This document shows, piece by piece, positions 1 to 10,478 of a DNA stretch of 64,000 nt. Position 1 is the first letter of the stretch, and each line of letters begins with the position of its first letter. Source of the DNA: an uncultured Chloroflexales bacterium (GTDB taxonomy: Bacteria > Chloroflexota > Chloroflexia > Chloroflexales > Chloroflexaceae); assembly GCA_937918935.1 (NCBI GenBank), contig CAKZSI010000049.1, positions 27,096 to 91,095 on the forward strand, read 5' to 3'. The position numbers were made by a program, and so were the translations under genes. The notes beneath the pieces were generated by a model. That model was not told the origin of the DNA. It worked only from the letters and a program-made list of their open reading frames with translations, and ran no database searches.

Positions 1-2
1 TG

Positions 3-1415
3 CTGGCCCGCCCCGCACTGGCGCCGATACTGGCCGAGACGGCCCTGGTGGGGCTGGCGGTGGCGTTGTTCCGGGCCAACGGCGCGCGCGTGGCCGGGAT
101 GGCGGCGGCTGGATTGGGCGCAACGGCGCTGCTGGCCGGCCTGAACGTTGCGGCGAGCGCCTGGATGGTTGTGGGAGTCTGGCCGCTGCTGCTGGCGGGC
201 GCGACCCTGGTGGCAGCCAGCCTGGCGGCGCGCTGGCTGCTGCCCCGCGTCGCGCCCGCCGAGGCGCAATTTGCACGGCATCTCTGGTTGATTACCCTGG
301 GCGGCCTGGCCCTGCGGCTGATCGGCGTCAGCGCACCGGGCTTTGTGTTTAACGATCAGGACATCCAGGAGATATTTCTCGGCAACGTGCTACGGGGCGA
401 GGTGTTTTTGTTTGTGGGGTCGCACGAGTTCGCCGGAGGGCAAACCTTCTACCCCAGCGGGCCGTACACCCTGGCGTTGCCACTCCTTCTGCTCCGCCCG
501 GCGCTGCCGTTCGCGCTGCACATCGGCGCGGCCCTCGCCGACGCCTGCGGACCGCCGTTGCTGGCGCTGGTGGCGCGCGAGTTGGGCCTGGGGCGCCGGG
601 CGGCGCTCATCGCGGCGGGATTGCTGGCCCCGCTCCCCGTGTTCCTGACGGCGATCTGGTGGGGCTTCCTGGGCAACATCAGCGGCCAGATGTTCCTGCT
701 GCTGCTGCTCTGGCTGCTGCTGCGCTACACGCGCGCCCCGAACCGGGCGGGCACGGCGCTGCTGTTCGTGAGCTTCTGCCTGGTGCTGCTCTCCCACGTG
801 GGGGTGTTGATCCTTACCGCCACCGCCGGGCTGCTTACCCTGAGCCTGGCCTGGCTGCGCCCGCACCCCTCGGCGACGGCCTGGCGCGGCGTGACCCTGG
901 CAGGCCTGGGCGCGCTCGGCGTGTGCGTGCTGATGTACCTGAGCGCAGTGGCGTGGCCGATGCTGGCTTCGGCGCGAATGCTGACGAGTGACCAGAACCT
1001 GCTCTCGCCCGAACGCATGGCCGAGCACCGGGCCTATTTGAACTACGTGCTGCCGGTGGCCGTCTGGCGGGGCATGGGCATGCTGCCATTCCTGCTGCTA
1101 CTGCCGGGTATTCCACTGCTGCTACAACGGGCCGAGCGTCCGCTGGGACGCGCGCTGGTGCTGGGCTGGCTGATCACGCCCTTCGTCTACCTAGCGGTGG
1201 ATTACCTGAACACCATGCAGGTTCGTTATGTCTACTTTATTGCCCCGTTGTGCTGTCTGGCCAGCGCGGCGGTGCTGGGGCGGTTGTGGGGGCGCCCCGG
1301 CGGGCGGCAGGTGGCGCTGGTGGTGCTGGCCCTGATCGTCTGGCTAGGGGTGTTTCTGTGGTACCGGGGGGCGGTGATAGGGATCAAGATGTCGCTGGTG
1401 CCGTTGACGCATTAG
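3..1415 (+). CDS. Polytopic membrane protein, possible GT-C type glycosyltransferase (5' end outside window)
   Basis: The frame is open from base 3, so the gene begins before the window; the first in-window GTG at 48 is probably not the true start. About 470 residues are visible, most of them in roughly ten hydrophobic helices. A hydrophilic loop near the start of the visible part (motif VFNDQDIQE, then FYPSGPYTLALP) has the look of the acidic first extracytoplasmic loop of lipid-linked-sugar glycosyltransferases of the GT-C/PMT/ArnT type. If so, it would transfer sugars from polyprenyl carriers outside the membrane. No soluble catalytic domain is visible. The family assignment is inference; that it is an integral membrane protein is clear. 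Confidence 0.6.
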   Translation: MARPALAPILAETALVGLAVALFRANGARVAGMAAAGLGATALLAGLNVAASAWMVVGVWPLLLAGATLVAASLAARWLLPRVAPAEAQFARHLWLITLGGLALRLIGVSAPGFVFNDQDIQEIFLGNVLRGEVFLFVGSHEFAGGQTFYPSGPYTLALPLLLLRPALPFALHIGAALADACGPPLLALVARELGLGRRAALIAAGLLAPLPVFLTAIWWGFLGNISGQMFLLLLLWLLLRYTRAPNRAGTALLFVSFCLVLLSHVGVLILTATAGLLTLSLAWLRPHPSATAWRGVTLAGLGALGVCVLMYLSAVAWPMLASARMLTSDQNLLSPERMAEHRAYLNYVLPVAVWRGMGMLPFLLLLPGIPLLLQRAERPLGRALVLGWLITPFVYLAVDYLNTMQVRYVYFIAPLCCLASAAVLGRLWGRPGGRQVALVVLALIVWLGVFLWYRGAVIGIKMSLVPLTH

Positions 1416-1431
1416 CCACCAGGATAAACAA

Positions 1432-1470
1432 AGACGTTCCTGGGAGGAGTGCGCCCTCCCAGGAACGTCT
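1432..1470. terminator. Perfect 16-bp hairpin between convergent genes (repeat family A)
   Basis: Arms 1432-1447 and 1455-1470 are exact reverse complements around a 7-base loop. The hairpin lies between the stop of the membrane protein and the stop of the convergent receiver/HTH gene. It has no T-run on either side, so it may act as a bidirectional RNA 3'-end stabiliser rather than a classical terminator. Its core matches the dispersed family A hairpins. Confidence 0.6.
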
Positions 1471-1485
1471 CGCCGGGGCGGAGGG

Positions 1486-2592
1486 CTACGGCCTCGCGAC
1501 GAGGCTCAACAGATAGGCCCAGAGTTCCTGGAAGAAGGTCAGCGCGCGGCCAAAGAACCCGGGATCGAACATGGCGATGGCCCCGATGCCCACGGCGAGG
1601 GCCAGCGCCACGGCGATTAGCACGATGATCGAGCGCGGCAGGCTGCGCGGCGCGGGCGCGCCTCCCAGGGAGGGGAGGGGTTCCATCACTTCGAGGCTGA
1701 ACTTGCTGCTCAACTCTTCCAGCACGGGAGCAGGATCGACCCCCATGTGTTCGGCATAACGCCGGATCATATCCAGGGCCGCCGGGCCGCGCGGCAGCAG
1801 GGTGAACTTCTCGTCTTCGATCGCCTGCAGATAGGACATGCGGATGTGCAGTTCGTTCTCGAGTTGCACCAGGGTCAGGTGGCGCCGCACACGCTCCGCG
1901 CGCAGCCGGGGGCCGAAACGCGCCTCCTCCTCCTGGCTGAGGATCGCCGCAGCCGGCGGCGTCTGGATGCCGCTAGAAGACGGTGCGCGCAGCAGGGCCA
2001 TCTCTTCGGCCTCGGACATAAACACCGTCTCGTCGTGATTGTTGCGCGCATTGCGTCGCTTGCTGTTCGACCGGGGTTTCGGCGGCGGGGCGACGGGCCG
2101 GGCGGAGGGCCCCGACGGCGACGGTCGGGGTTCCGGCGCATCGGTGGAACTGGCAGGGGGCGTCGGCGATGACGCCGGGGGCAGGGGGGACGTGACGGCA
2201 GATGAAGACGCTGCGGTGGCGTTCGCCAGAGCGGGAGCGGGGAGTTCACTCAGACGGGCGCCGATGCGGGCCAGCAGTTCGGCTGAACGGTAGGGCTTGG
2301 CAATGAAATCGGCAGCGCCGGCCTCGAAGGCGCGAACGACGTCTTCCTCGCGGGCCAGGCCACTGAGCACCATGACTGGACGCTCGGAAGCCAGGCGCTC
2401 GAGCAGATCCCAGCCGCGACCGTCACCGGCGCGCACCTCCAGGATTACCAGATCGGGACGCTGTTCGGCAAACAGTTGCTCGCCGTGAACCACATCGCTA
2501 CTGCGGGCCACCTGGAAGCCTGCGGCCTCGAGTTGCGCCGACAGGCGCGCCAGCAGGGTCACATCATCGTCTATAATCAAAAGAGAAGCCAC
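1486..2592 (-). CDS. Receiver domain - RodZ-like HTH - transmembrane fusion protein
   Basis: A 368-residue protein starting at GTG 2592, chosen because AGGAG lies 7 bases upstream; a longer frame to 2628 lacks this. Residues 1-115 form a CheY-like receiver: acidic pocket D8-D10, switch Ser77 and Lys99 are present, but the phosphoacceptor position is Glu52 (ILEV instead of ILDV). A Ser/Pro-rich linker (about 125-180) leads to a RodZ/HTH_25-type helix-turn-helix (about 226-295, RLRAERVRRHLTLVQLE). One membrane helix follows at about 320-342, with a short tail. RodZ proteins couple MreB to the envelope through this HTH. Here a receiver is placed on the cytoplasmic side and Glu may mimic permanent phosphorylation. 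No histidine kinase is adjacent. Confidence 0.82.
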   Translation of the reverse strand: MASLLIIDDDVTLLARLSAQLEAAGFQVARSSDVVHGEQLFAEQRPDLVILEVRAGDGRGWDLLERLASERPVMVLSGLAREEDVVRAFEAGAADFIAKPYRSAELLARIGARLSELPAPALANATAASSSAVTSPLPPASSPTPPASSTDAPEPRPSPSGPSARPVAPPPKPRSNSKRRNARNNHDETVFMSEAEEMALLRAPSSSGIQTPPAAAILSQEEEARFGPRLRAERVRRHLTLVQLENELHIRMSYLQAIEDEKFTLLPRGPAALDMIRRYAEHMGVDPAPVLEELSSKFSLEVMEPLPSLGGAPAPRSLPRSIIVLIAVALALAVGIGAIAMFDPGFFGRALTFFQELWAYLLSLVARP

Positions 2593-2662
2593 ATGGGTGC
2601 TCCTGTGCGGGTGCGACGTGCGCGTCACATCTGCCCGGGCGCTGATGAAACGGCGCGCCAGG

Positions 2663-2692
2663 GCGACAACGGTCGCTTTGGGGCGCTATTAT
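2663..2692 (+). promoter_or_regulatory. Possible sigma70-type promoter of mnmG
   Basis: GCGACA (2663-2668) and TATTAT (2687-2692) are separated by 18 bases. The -10 lies only 10 bases before the mnmG ATG and no Shine-Dalgarno sequence is visible, so the transcript may be nearly leaderless. The -35 is weak. Confidence 0.35.
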
Positions 2693-2702
2693 AGCACGGC
2701 AT

Positions 2703-4685
<1,983 letters not shown>

Positions 4686-4840
4686 GCAGCGCGGAGAACC
4701 CGGGATTCGCACCGTCTCTGCCTACAGGGGAGGGTTGCACTATCATGCGCCAACGCCCCGGTCCTGACATCCCCGCGCCTGGAACGAGCACCCGTGCAAT
4801 GGAGCCGCGCCTGTGAGGGCATAGCAGGGAGCGTTTGATC

Positions 4841-6091
4841 ATGCCCGCTGCAGTACCCGAGGCCGAAGGCACGCGGGAAAGCGCCCTGCTACGCCGCAAA
4901 TGGTCAACCCTGCTCTTGCTGGCCCTGGCCGAACTGCTGGCGATGGGGCCCTGGTTCTCGGCGTCGGCAGTAGTGCCGGCGCTGAGCGCCGAATGGAACC
5001 TGGACCCGACCCTGCAAGCCTGGCTGACCATGTCGGTGCAGGCGGGTTTCGTGGCGGGGGCCTTCGGTTCGGCGTTGTTGAACCTGGCCGACCGGGTTCC
5101 TGCGCGCTGGCTCTTTGCGGGCGCGGCTGCTACGGCCGCACTGGCAACGACGCTGATCACCGCCCCCGGCGTCGGTCCAGCCCTGGCCCTGCCCCTGCGC
5201 TTCCTCACCGGGATGGCCCTGGCGGGGGTGTATCCTGTTGGCATGAAAATCACCGCCACGTGGACACGGCACGACCGTGGTCTGGGTATCGGCCTGCTGG
5301 TGGGCGCGCTGACCATCGGCAAGGCCGGGCCGCACCTGCTCAATGCGCTGGGCGGCGCTGACGACTGGCGTCCGGTGCTGTGGCTGGCGGCGGGGATGGC
5401 GGCGCTGGGGGGCCTGGTGGCGGCGCTGTTTATCGAGGAAGGCCCCTACGCCGCAGCGGCGCCCCGCTTCCGCTGGCAATACGCGGGTGAAGTGCTGCGT
5501 GACCGCAACCTGCTGCTGGCCAACCTGGGCTACCTGGGCCATATGTGGGAACTGTACGCGATGTGGGCCTGGGCGCCGTTGTTCCTGCTGGCCAGCTATC
5601 AAGTTGCAGGAGTGGACCCGGTGTGGGCAAGCGTGGCCGCGTTCGCGGTGATCGGCGCGGGAGGAGTGGGCAGCCTGCTGGCCGGGGTGCTCGCCGACCG
5701 GGTCGGGCGCACGCAGGTCGCCATCGCCTCGCTCCTGATCAGCGGCGGATGCGCCCTGGCGATCGGCTGGTTCTACGGGGGCAACCCGGCCCTGGTGACG
5801 CTGCTGGCCCTGCTCTGGGGCTTTGCCGTTGTGGCCGACTCGGCCCAGTTCTCCGCCGCAGTCAGCGAGTTGTGCCGCAGCGAGTACACCGGCACCGCCC
5901 TCACCCTCCAGACCAGCCTGGGGTTCCTGCTAACGTTGTTTACCATCTGGATGGTACCGCCCCTGGTCAGCCTGATCGGCTGGACGGGCGCCTTTGCTGC
6001 GCTGGCGGCAGGACCGGTGTGCGGCATCTGGGCCATGTTCAGGTTGCGGCGTTCACCAGCGGCAGCGAGGCTCGCCGGGGGGCGCGGCTGA
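4841..6091 (+). CDS. Major facilitator superfamily transporter
   Basis: A 416-residue protein with twelve predicted membrane segments and the MFS fold. The loop 2-3 signature is relaxed (LNLADRVPARWLF), while LADRVGRTQVAIAS between helices 8 and 9 matches the typical MFS repeat. ATG 4841 is preferred over TTG 4835 because AGGGAG (4826-4831) is 9 bases from it. The first half contains GMALAGVYPVGMKI, typical of MFS helix 4. The substrate cannot be told from sequence; no regulator or metabolic partner is next to it. About 150 bases separate it from mnmG. Confidence 0.9.
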   Translation: MPAAVPEAEGTRESALLRRKWSTLLLLALAELLAMGPWFSASAVVPALSAEWNLDPTLQAWLTMSVQAGFVAGAFGSALLNLADRVPARWLFAGAAATAALATTLITAPGVGPALALPLRFLTGMALAGVYPVGMKITATWTRHDRGLGIGLLVGALTIGKAGPHLLNALGGADDWRPVLWLAAGMAALGGLVAALFIEEGPYAAAAPRFRWQYAGEVLRDRNLLLANLGYLGHMWELYAMWAWAPLFLLASYQVAGVDPVWASVAAFAVIGAGGVGSLLAGVLADRVGRTQVAIASLLISGGCALAIGWFYGGNPALVTLLALLWGFAVVADSAQFSAAVSELCRSEYTGTALTLQTSLGFLLTLFTIWMVPPLVSLIGWTGAFAALAAGPVCGIWAMFRLRRSPAAARLAGGRG

Positions 6092-6182
6092 CAGGCGGCA
6101 GCCACAAGGCACTGCAAATCCAGGGCAAAAGATGTGCAATTGTGGTATGCTACCAGGGAGGAGAAATATTAGAAGGTAAGGA

Positions 6183-6207
6183 TCTGGGAGAGCTGCGCCC
6201 TCCCAGA
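6183..6207. repeat. Family A hairpin upstream of the hydrolase
   Basis: The 8-base arms TCTGGGAG and CTCCCAGA flank AGCTGCGCC. The hairpin lies 27 bases upstream of the hydrolase ATG. Confidence 0.6.
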
Positions 6208-6233
6208 AACCCCTACCTAACCATCAAAAAGAT

Positions 6234-7121
6234 ATGGATCCAACAACCACCACAAGCACCGCGCCCGCGACCGAGCGGCGCTACGCGATCAGCGAACACT
6301 ACATTGACGGGCCGCAGGGGCCGATGCGCTACTGGGCCTCCGAGCCGCGCCACGGGCTGCCCGTGGTGTTCATTCACGGCTACGGGGCGCTGATCGAGCA
6401 CTGGCGGCCGATCATGCGCCCGGTAGCGCGCAGGCACAGCCTGTTCGCGCTCGATCTGTACGGTTTTGGCTACTCGGCCCGACCCGGCGGCCTGCCGAGC
6501 CGGCAGGGCTGGGCCGACCAGGTGGCTACCTTTCTTGACAGGGTGGTAGGCGGCCCGGCGGTGGTCGTCGGCCACTCGATGGGCGGGGTCGTCGCCAGCG
6601 AGGTGGCCCGGCGCCACAGCGCGCTCACCCGCGCCCTGGTGCTGGTCAACAGTTCGGGCATGCAGCCCTACGAGCGCCCGCTCACGCCGACCGACCGGCT
6701 CCTGCTCAATGTCATCGGCGCGCCCCTGGTCGGCGAAACCGTGGCCGGCTTCTTCGCCAATGAGTGGGGCGTGCGCCAGGCACTGCTGGCATCCTACCAC
6801 CGCAAGGAGCGGGTAACTCCCGAACTGGTGCAAACCTTTGCCGGCCCGCTGCGCCGCTTTGGAGCGAACTCGTACCTGGCGGCGACCCGTAACGCGACCA
6901 ACCTGGTGATCGAGATGCGCCCCGGTGAGTACGGCGGCCCGGCGCTGCTGATCTGGGGCGCCGAAGACCGTTCCATCCCCCCGTCGGATGCCGAGGCGAT
7001 CAAGCGCCTCTTCCTACCCCAGGCCGAGATCACTGTTCTTGCCGACAGTGGTCACTGCCCCTTTGACGAAACCCCGGAGGCGTTCTGCGACGCGCTGTTG
7101 CCCTGGTTGGAACGACTCTGA
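6234..7121 (+). CDS. Alpha/beta hydrolase
   Basis: A 295-residue single-domain alpha/beta hydrolase. The oxyanion loop FIHGYG is at 46-51, the nucleophile elbow GHSMGG at 113-118 (Ser115), the acid Asp245 in WGAEDRS and the base His274 in DSGHCP, so the full catalytic triad is present. There is no signal peptide. Proteins like this hydrolyse esters, epoxides, haloalkanes or C-C bonds in carotenoid or aromatic breakdown; the substrate is not identifiable here. The gene stands alone, followed by a long terminator hairpin. Confidence 0.93.
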   Translation: MDPTTTTSTAPATERRYAISEHYIDGPQGPMRYWASEPRHGLPVVFIHGYGALIEHWRPIMRPVARRHSLFALDLYGFGYSARPGGLPSRQGWADQVATFLDRVVGGPAVVVGHSMGGVVASEVARRHSALTRALVLVNSSGMQPYERPLTPTDRLLLNVIGAPLVGETVAGFFANEWGVRQALLASYHRKERVTPELVQTFAGPLRRFGANSYLAATRNATNLVIEMRPGEYGGPALLIWGAEDRSIPPSDAEAIKRLFLPQAEITVLADSGHCPFDETPEAFCDALLPWLERL

Positions 7122-7171
7122 GGGTGCGTCAGGCACGATAGGGCTGCGCCTTCCCAGACCATCACAGCGAG

Positions 7172-7209
7172 CAGGGGGATGGGGAAACCTGAGTTTCCCC
7201 ATCCCCCTG
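7172..7209. terminator. 16-bp perfect hairpin, bidirectional terminator (repeat family B)
   Basis: Arms 7172-7187 and 7194-7209 pair perfectly around CCTGAG and are followed by TTTG. The hairpin separates the convergent hydrolase gene and the Pro/Thr-rich membrane gene, and its core is the family B palindrome. Confidence 0.7.
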
Positions 7210-7242
7210 TTTGCAGAACGCTCGAAGCGGCTTTTCGGGTGT

Positions 7243-8193
7243 CTACGGACCGGGGGTTCGTGCGGGCGAAGGCGGGGGGCCTGCCGTGGGCGATTCGGGT
7301 GGTGCGCTGGCCGTCGTCCCGGTTGGCGCCATGGTAGGCTCTTCGGAGAACGGCGGCGTAGGGAGTTCGACCGGCGCCGTGGTGGGCGCTTCCGAGGGGA
7401 AGAGACCAGGGGTCTCCGTCGGAATCTCCGCGGTCGGCGGCGTCGGCGGCGGCTCCACAACCTCGGTTGCGGTCGGCGGCGGCTCCACAACCTCGGTTGC
7501 AGTCGGCGCCTCGGGAGTGATCGGTGTCAACGGCTCCGGTGTGCTGGTTGGCGCCGGAGGCGGCGGGATATAGATTGGCGGTGTGAAGGTTGCCGTGGGC
7601 GGCTCGGGGCTAGGGCTAATAGCCTCGATCGTTGGCAAAACCGATGCAGTCGGCGTGGCGCCAGGCGTGGGGGTACTCGAGGGCCGCGCGATCGGCGTCG
7701 GCATTGCCGTGCGCGTGGCGGTCGCAGCAGGGGGCGGCGCCAGAATCCCGGGCCCGGGTTCTTCGGTCGAGGTGGGTGCAGGCGGCGGTGGCCCGCCAGA
7801 GAAGGCGCCCTCACGGATCAGGCCCACCCCCGCAACCGCGTAGACCACCAGAATCACTCCCAGCAGGGCAAGCAGCATCCCATAAATGGCGCGGTCGCGG
7901 GCAGGAAGACCCGCCAGCCAGCCACGCAGCCCGCCAGCGGAAGCCAGTACTGGTTCAATCGGTGCGTTGGCGACCGGTACCGGCGTTGATGGGAGGACCA
8001 TGCCCGTGTATAATGGGCATCTAACATGATCCGCAGAAAGACAGAAGCTGATCTGATATTCCGGCGGGGTAGAAGGGATCTCCTGAGCCTGGCCGGTAGC
8101 ATAGCAGCGATGCTCAGGCGTCGGTGAGGCGAAGCGGATCGCCTGATTCTGCTTGAGCCCGAGGTATGGGCAGTGTCCGGTTGGCTCGAGCAT
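7243..8193 (-). CDS. Chloroflexi Cys-motif membrane protein with Pro/Thr-rich C-terminal half
   Basis: A 316-residue protein. Residues 5-65 hold an unusual Cys module (GHCPYLGLKQNQAIRF, then HRCY, then a 'SFCLS...VRCPLY' end), a pattern I recognise from uncharacterised Chloroflexi proteins; the four cysteines could bind a metal. One membrane helix (about 90-115, LLALLGVILVVYAVAGV) follows. The remaining 200 residues are Pro/Thr/Ala/Glu-rich low complexity, including a repeated EVVEPPPTAT unit. ATG 8193 was chosen because the strong promoter at 8231-8259 lies upstream and inside the longer frame to 8307. The topology suggests a Cys-rich head in the cytoplasm and a stalk outside. Function unknown. 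Confidence 0.75.
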   Translation of the reverse strand: MLEPTGHCPYLGLKQNQAIRFASPTPEHRCYATGQAQEIPSTPPEYQISFCLSADHVRCPLYTGMVLPSTPVPVANAPIEPVLASAGGLRGWLAGLPARDRAIYGMLLALLGVILVVYAVAGVGLIREGAFSGGPPPPAPTSTEEPGPGILAPPPAATATRTAMPTPIARPSSTPTPGATPTASVLPTIEAISPSPEPPTATFTPPIYIPPPPAPTSTPEPLTPITPEAPTATEVVEPPPTATEVVEPPPTPPTAEIPTETPGLFPSEAPTTAPVELPTPPFSEEPTMAPTGTTASAPPESPTAGPPPSPARTPGP

Positions 8194-8230
8194 AGTTGGT
8201 GAACGGTTTCGCTGCGACGTTGCTGTGCCC

Positions 8231-8259
8231 ATTATAGAACCCGGTTCAAGTGACGTCAA
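8231..8259 (-). promoter_or_regulatory. Strong sigma70-type promoter for the Cys-motif membrane protein
   Basis: On the minus strand TTGACG (8259-8254), a 17-base spacer and TATAAT (8236-8231). The predicted start near 8224 leaves a leader of about 30 bases before ATG 8193. It lies in the divergent spacer shared with the metallophosphoesterase gene. Confidence 0.75.
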
Positions 8260-8277
8260 AGAAGCACAGGTGCTCGT

Positions 8278-9012
8278 ATGCGCGTGGTTATTGTCTCTGA
8301 CATTCACTCAAACTTTGTTGCCCTGGAGACAGTTCTAGCCGCGGCAGGCAGTTTTGACGAGCTCTGGTGCCTGGGTGATACGATCGGCTACGGCCCGCGC
8401 CCGAATGAATGCGTTGCATTCATGCGCCAGTACGCCAGCAAGGCCCTCACTGGCAACCACGACCTCGCCTGTCTGGGCAAGATCGATCTGCGCGACTTCA
8501 ACCCCGATGCGCGCCGGGCCAATATCTGGAACGGCGAACAACTCAGCGCCGAGAATCGCGCCTGGCTCGAACAACTCGCCCCTACGCTGCCGATTGACGA
8601 GCGCTTCTTTCTTGCCCACGGCAGTCCCCGTGAGCCGATCTGGGAGTATCTGCTCTCGACTGAGCAGGCCACCGGCAACTTCCAGGTGTTTGATCAACAG
8701 GTATGTTTCATCGGCCATTCGCACGTCCAGCTCGGCTTTCGCGTCCGCGATGGCTATGACCGCTGCGAACGCTTCATGGCCGACCGCCAGCGGGTGGTGG
8801 AGCTTGAGGATCACTCCCGCTTCATTATCAACCCCGGCAGTGTTGGTCAACCGCGGGACCAGGACCCTCGCGCTGCCTATGCCATCCTCGATACCGACCG
8901 CGGAACCGTAACCTTTGCTCGCGTGGAGTACGACGTGCGCGCAACGCAGCGCCAGATGATCGAGGCGCGACTACCGGGCGCGCTGGTCCGCCGGTTAGAG
9001 TATGGGATGTAG
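8278..9012 (+). CDS. Metallophosphoesterase (calcineurin-like, YfcE type)
   Basis: A 244-residue protein with the dimetal phosphoesterase motifs in order: DIH (D8, H10), GDTIGYG (D34), GNHD (60-62), a His in LAHGSP near 117 and GHSH near 145. The family hydrolyses phosphomonoesters or phosphodiesters, sometimes cyclic nucleotides or Ap4A; the substrate is unknown. It is cytoplasmic and has no signal peptide. It is transcribed divergently from the Cys-motif membrane protein. Confidence 0.92.
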   Translation: MRVVIVSDIHSNFVALETVLAAAGSFDELWCLGDTIGYGPRPNECVAFMRQYASKALTGNHDLACLGKIDLRDFNPDARRANIWNGEQLSAENRAWLEQLAPTLPIDERFFLAHGSPREPIWEYLLSTEQATGNFQVFDQQVCFIGHSHVQLGFRVRDGYDRCERFMADRQRVVELEDHSRFIINPGSVGQPRDQDPRAAYAILDTDRGTVTFARVEYDVRATQRQMIEARLPGALVRRLEYGM

Positions 9013-9320
9013 TAGGCCGACTGGCGTTCCCCTTGCTCTGGCCCATCCCGGTGTCCGACTCCTCCACCCTCTCCTTGATTAACGTGCCAACGACCGATTA
9101 TTGAGCCAGGAGAGATGCAAGCAGACCATGAGAGGATCGTCATTCGCCGAGTGCCCGCTGTTGAGGCACGTGCAAGTGCCGCCGCGCATACTGGCACTAC
9201 AACGAGACTCCGTCTCGGTAGGGGGTGCGGGGGCCGGTGGTCCGCGCACAGTTTCCCGTTCCTGTGCGGTGCGGCTTCACCGCGCCTCACGGGAACGGCG
9301 CTTTCGCGAGCGAGGGACCA
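9013..9320 (+). other. 308-base leader of uppP with several hairpins
   Basis: No convincing gene. AGGAGAG precedes an ATG at 9115, but the resulting 89-residue frame runs into the uppP coding region and is Arg/Ala-biased. The second half can fold: CGAGAC-tcc-GTCTCG near 9204-9218, GGGCC/GGTCC near 9233-9243, and CCCGTTC...GGGAACG around 9257-9296. This could be a structured 5' leader. Confidence 0.35.
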
Positions 9321-10262
9321 ATGCAGAAACAATCCGCCCACGAGGTTAGCGCGCCCGCGCCAGCGCTGCCCCTGCCCCTCCTGATCGGCGCGGCTATCGC
9401 CCTGCTGGGAAGCCTGGTCATTGCCGTCCCCGGAGACCCCGAGTGGTGGAAGGTTATCGTCCTGGGGGTGGTTCAGGGGATCACCGAATGGCTGCCGATC
9501 TCCTCCACCGGCCACCTGCTGATCGTCTCGGATTTGCTCGGGTATAGTGGCAGCATCGGGGGTACCTTCGAGATTTTCATCCAGTTCGGCACGGTGCTGT
9601 CGGTGATGGCATTCTACGCCGGGGATCTCCTGGCCCAGGGGCGCGCCCTGCTGGGGCGGGGCACGCACGACGAGGCGCTGATGGCGCGCCGTCTGTGGAT
9701 CGGGGTGTTCATCGCAGCCCTGCCCGCCGCACTCATTGGCATCGTCTTCCGCGACTTCATCAAGGCCGTGCTCTTTGAGACGCCCCAGGTTATCGCCGGG
9801 GCGTTGATCGTGGGTGGAGTCATCTTTCTCATCATCGAGCGCTTTCCGCTCCGCACCCCGCGCACCCACGACCCGGGGCGCGTTACGCCCTGGCAGGCCC
9901 TGGGGGTTGGCATTGCCCAGGTCTTTGCGCTTATCCCAGGGATGTCGCGCTCCGGCTCGTCAATCGTCGGTGGGTTGCTGGCCGGTCTCGACCGGCGCAC
10001 CGCGACGGCCTTTTCGTTCTACCTCTCGATCCCTGTTCTCGGGGCGGCAACCTTTGTGGACCTGATCGGCAGCCTGGACCAGGTGCAGGCCGGCGACTGG
10101 GGCCGCCTGCTGCTGGGCACGGTGGTGGCGATGATCGTCGGCTACGCGGCGATTGGCTGGCTGTTGCGCTACGTCGCGCGCCACACCTTTGTTGCCTTCG
10201 GCATCTACCGCATCCTGATCGGGCTGCTCATTCTGTGGCTGGCTGCCGTGGGTATGCTGTAG
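9321..10262 (+). CDS. uppP: Undecaprenyl-diphosphatase UppP (BacA)
   Basis: A 313-residue integral membrane enzyme that dephosphorylates undecaprenyl diphosphate outside the cytoplasmic face so the lipid carrier can be reused for peptidoglycan and polymer export; it also gives bacitracin resistance. The two signature blocks are present: GITEWLPISSTGHLLI (about 53-68) and GMSRSGSSIVGGLL (about 207). An extra N-terminal helix makes it longer than the usual 270 residues. ATG 9321 is preceded by GAGGGA; the frame extends upstream to 9225 but that part is not membrane-like. Confidence 0.96.
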   Translation: MQKQSAHEVSAPAPALPLPLLIGAAIALLGSLVIAVPGDPEWWKVIVLGVVQGITEWLPISSTGHLLIVSDLLGYSGSIGGTFEIFIQFGTVLSVMAFYAGDLLAQGRALLGRGTHDEALMARRLWIGVFIAALPAALIGIVFRDFIKAVLFETPQVIAGALIVGGVIFLIIERFPLRTPRTHDPGRVTPWQALGVGIAQVFALIPGMSRSGSSIVGGLLAGLDRRTATAFSFYLSIPVLGAATFVDLIGSLDQVQAGDWGRLLLGTVVAMIVGYAAIGWLLRYVARHTFVAFGIYRILIGLLILWLAAVGML

Positions 10263-10280
10263 GGCCTTCCAGCCGGTACA

Positions 10281-10435
10281 GGCGGGGAACCCGGCCTCTC
10301 CGGGCAAAAAGCCCCCGGGCGGGCGCTGGCGGCCCCGCGCCGGTTGCAGGCAGGCGGGGCAACCAGGGTTCCCCGCGCCCCTCCTGGGAAGGCCGGGACC
10401 CTGGCCTTCCCTCCCCCTGGTCCATAAGCGAGCGC
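10281..10435. repeat. Family B-like GC-rich palindromes between uppP and pta
   Basis: GGCGGGGAACCCGG, GGCCTCTCC...CCCGGGCGGG and GGGGCAACCAGGGTTCCCC lie in the 216-base gap between convergent stops. They can form several overlapping stems, and no gene is visible. Confidence 0.5.
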
Positions 10436-10478
10436 CTGGGACCCTATGCGGACGGTAGAAGGCGGCGCAACCCGGTTT

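Noticed and set aside
9115..9384. An 89-codon frame with a good AGGAGAG site before uppP
   Set aside because: The product turns Arg-rich and runs 64 bases into uppP in another frame. It could be a leader peptide, but nothing else supports it.
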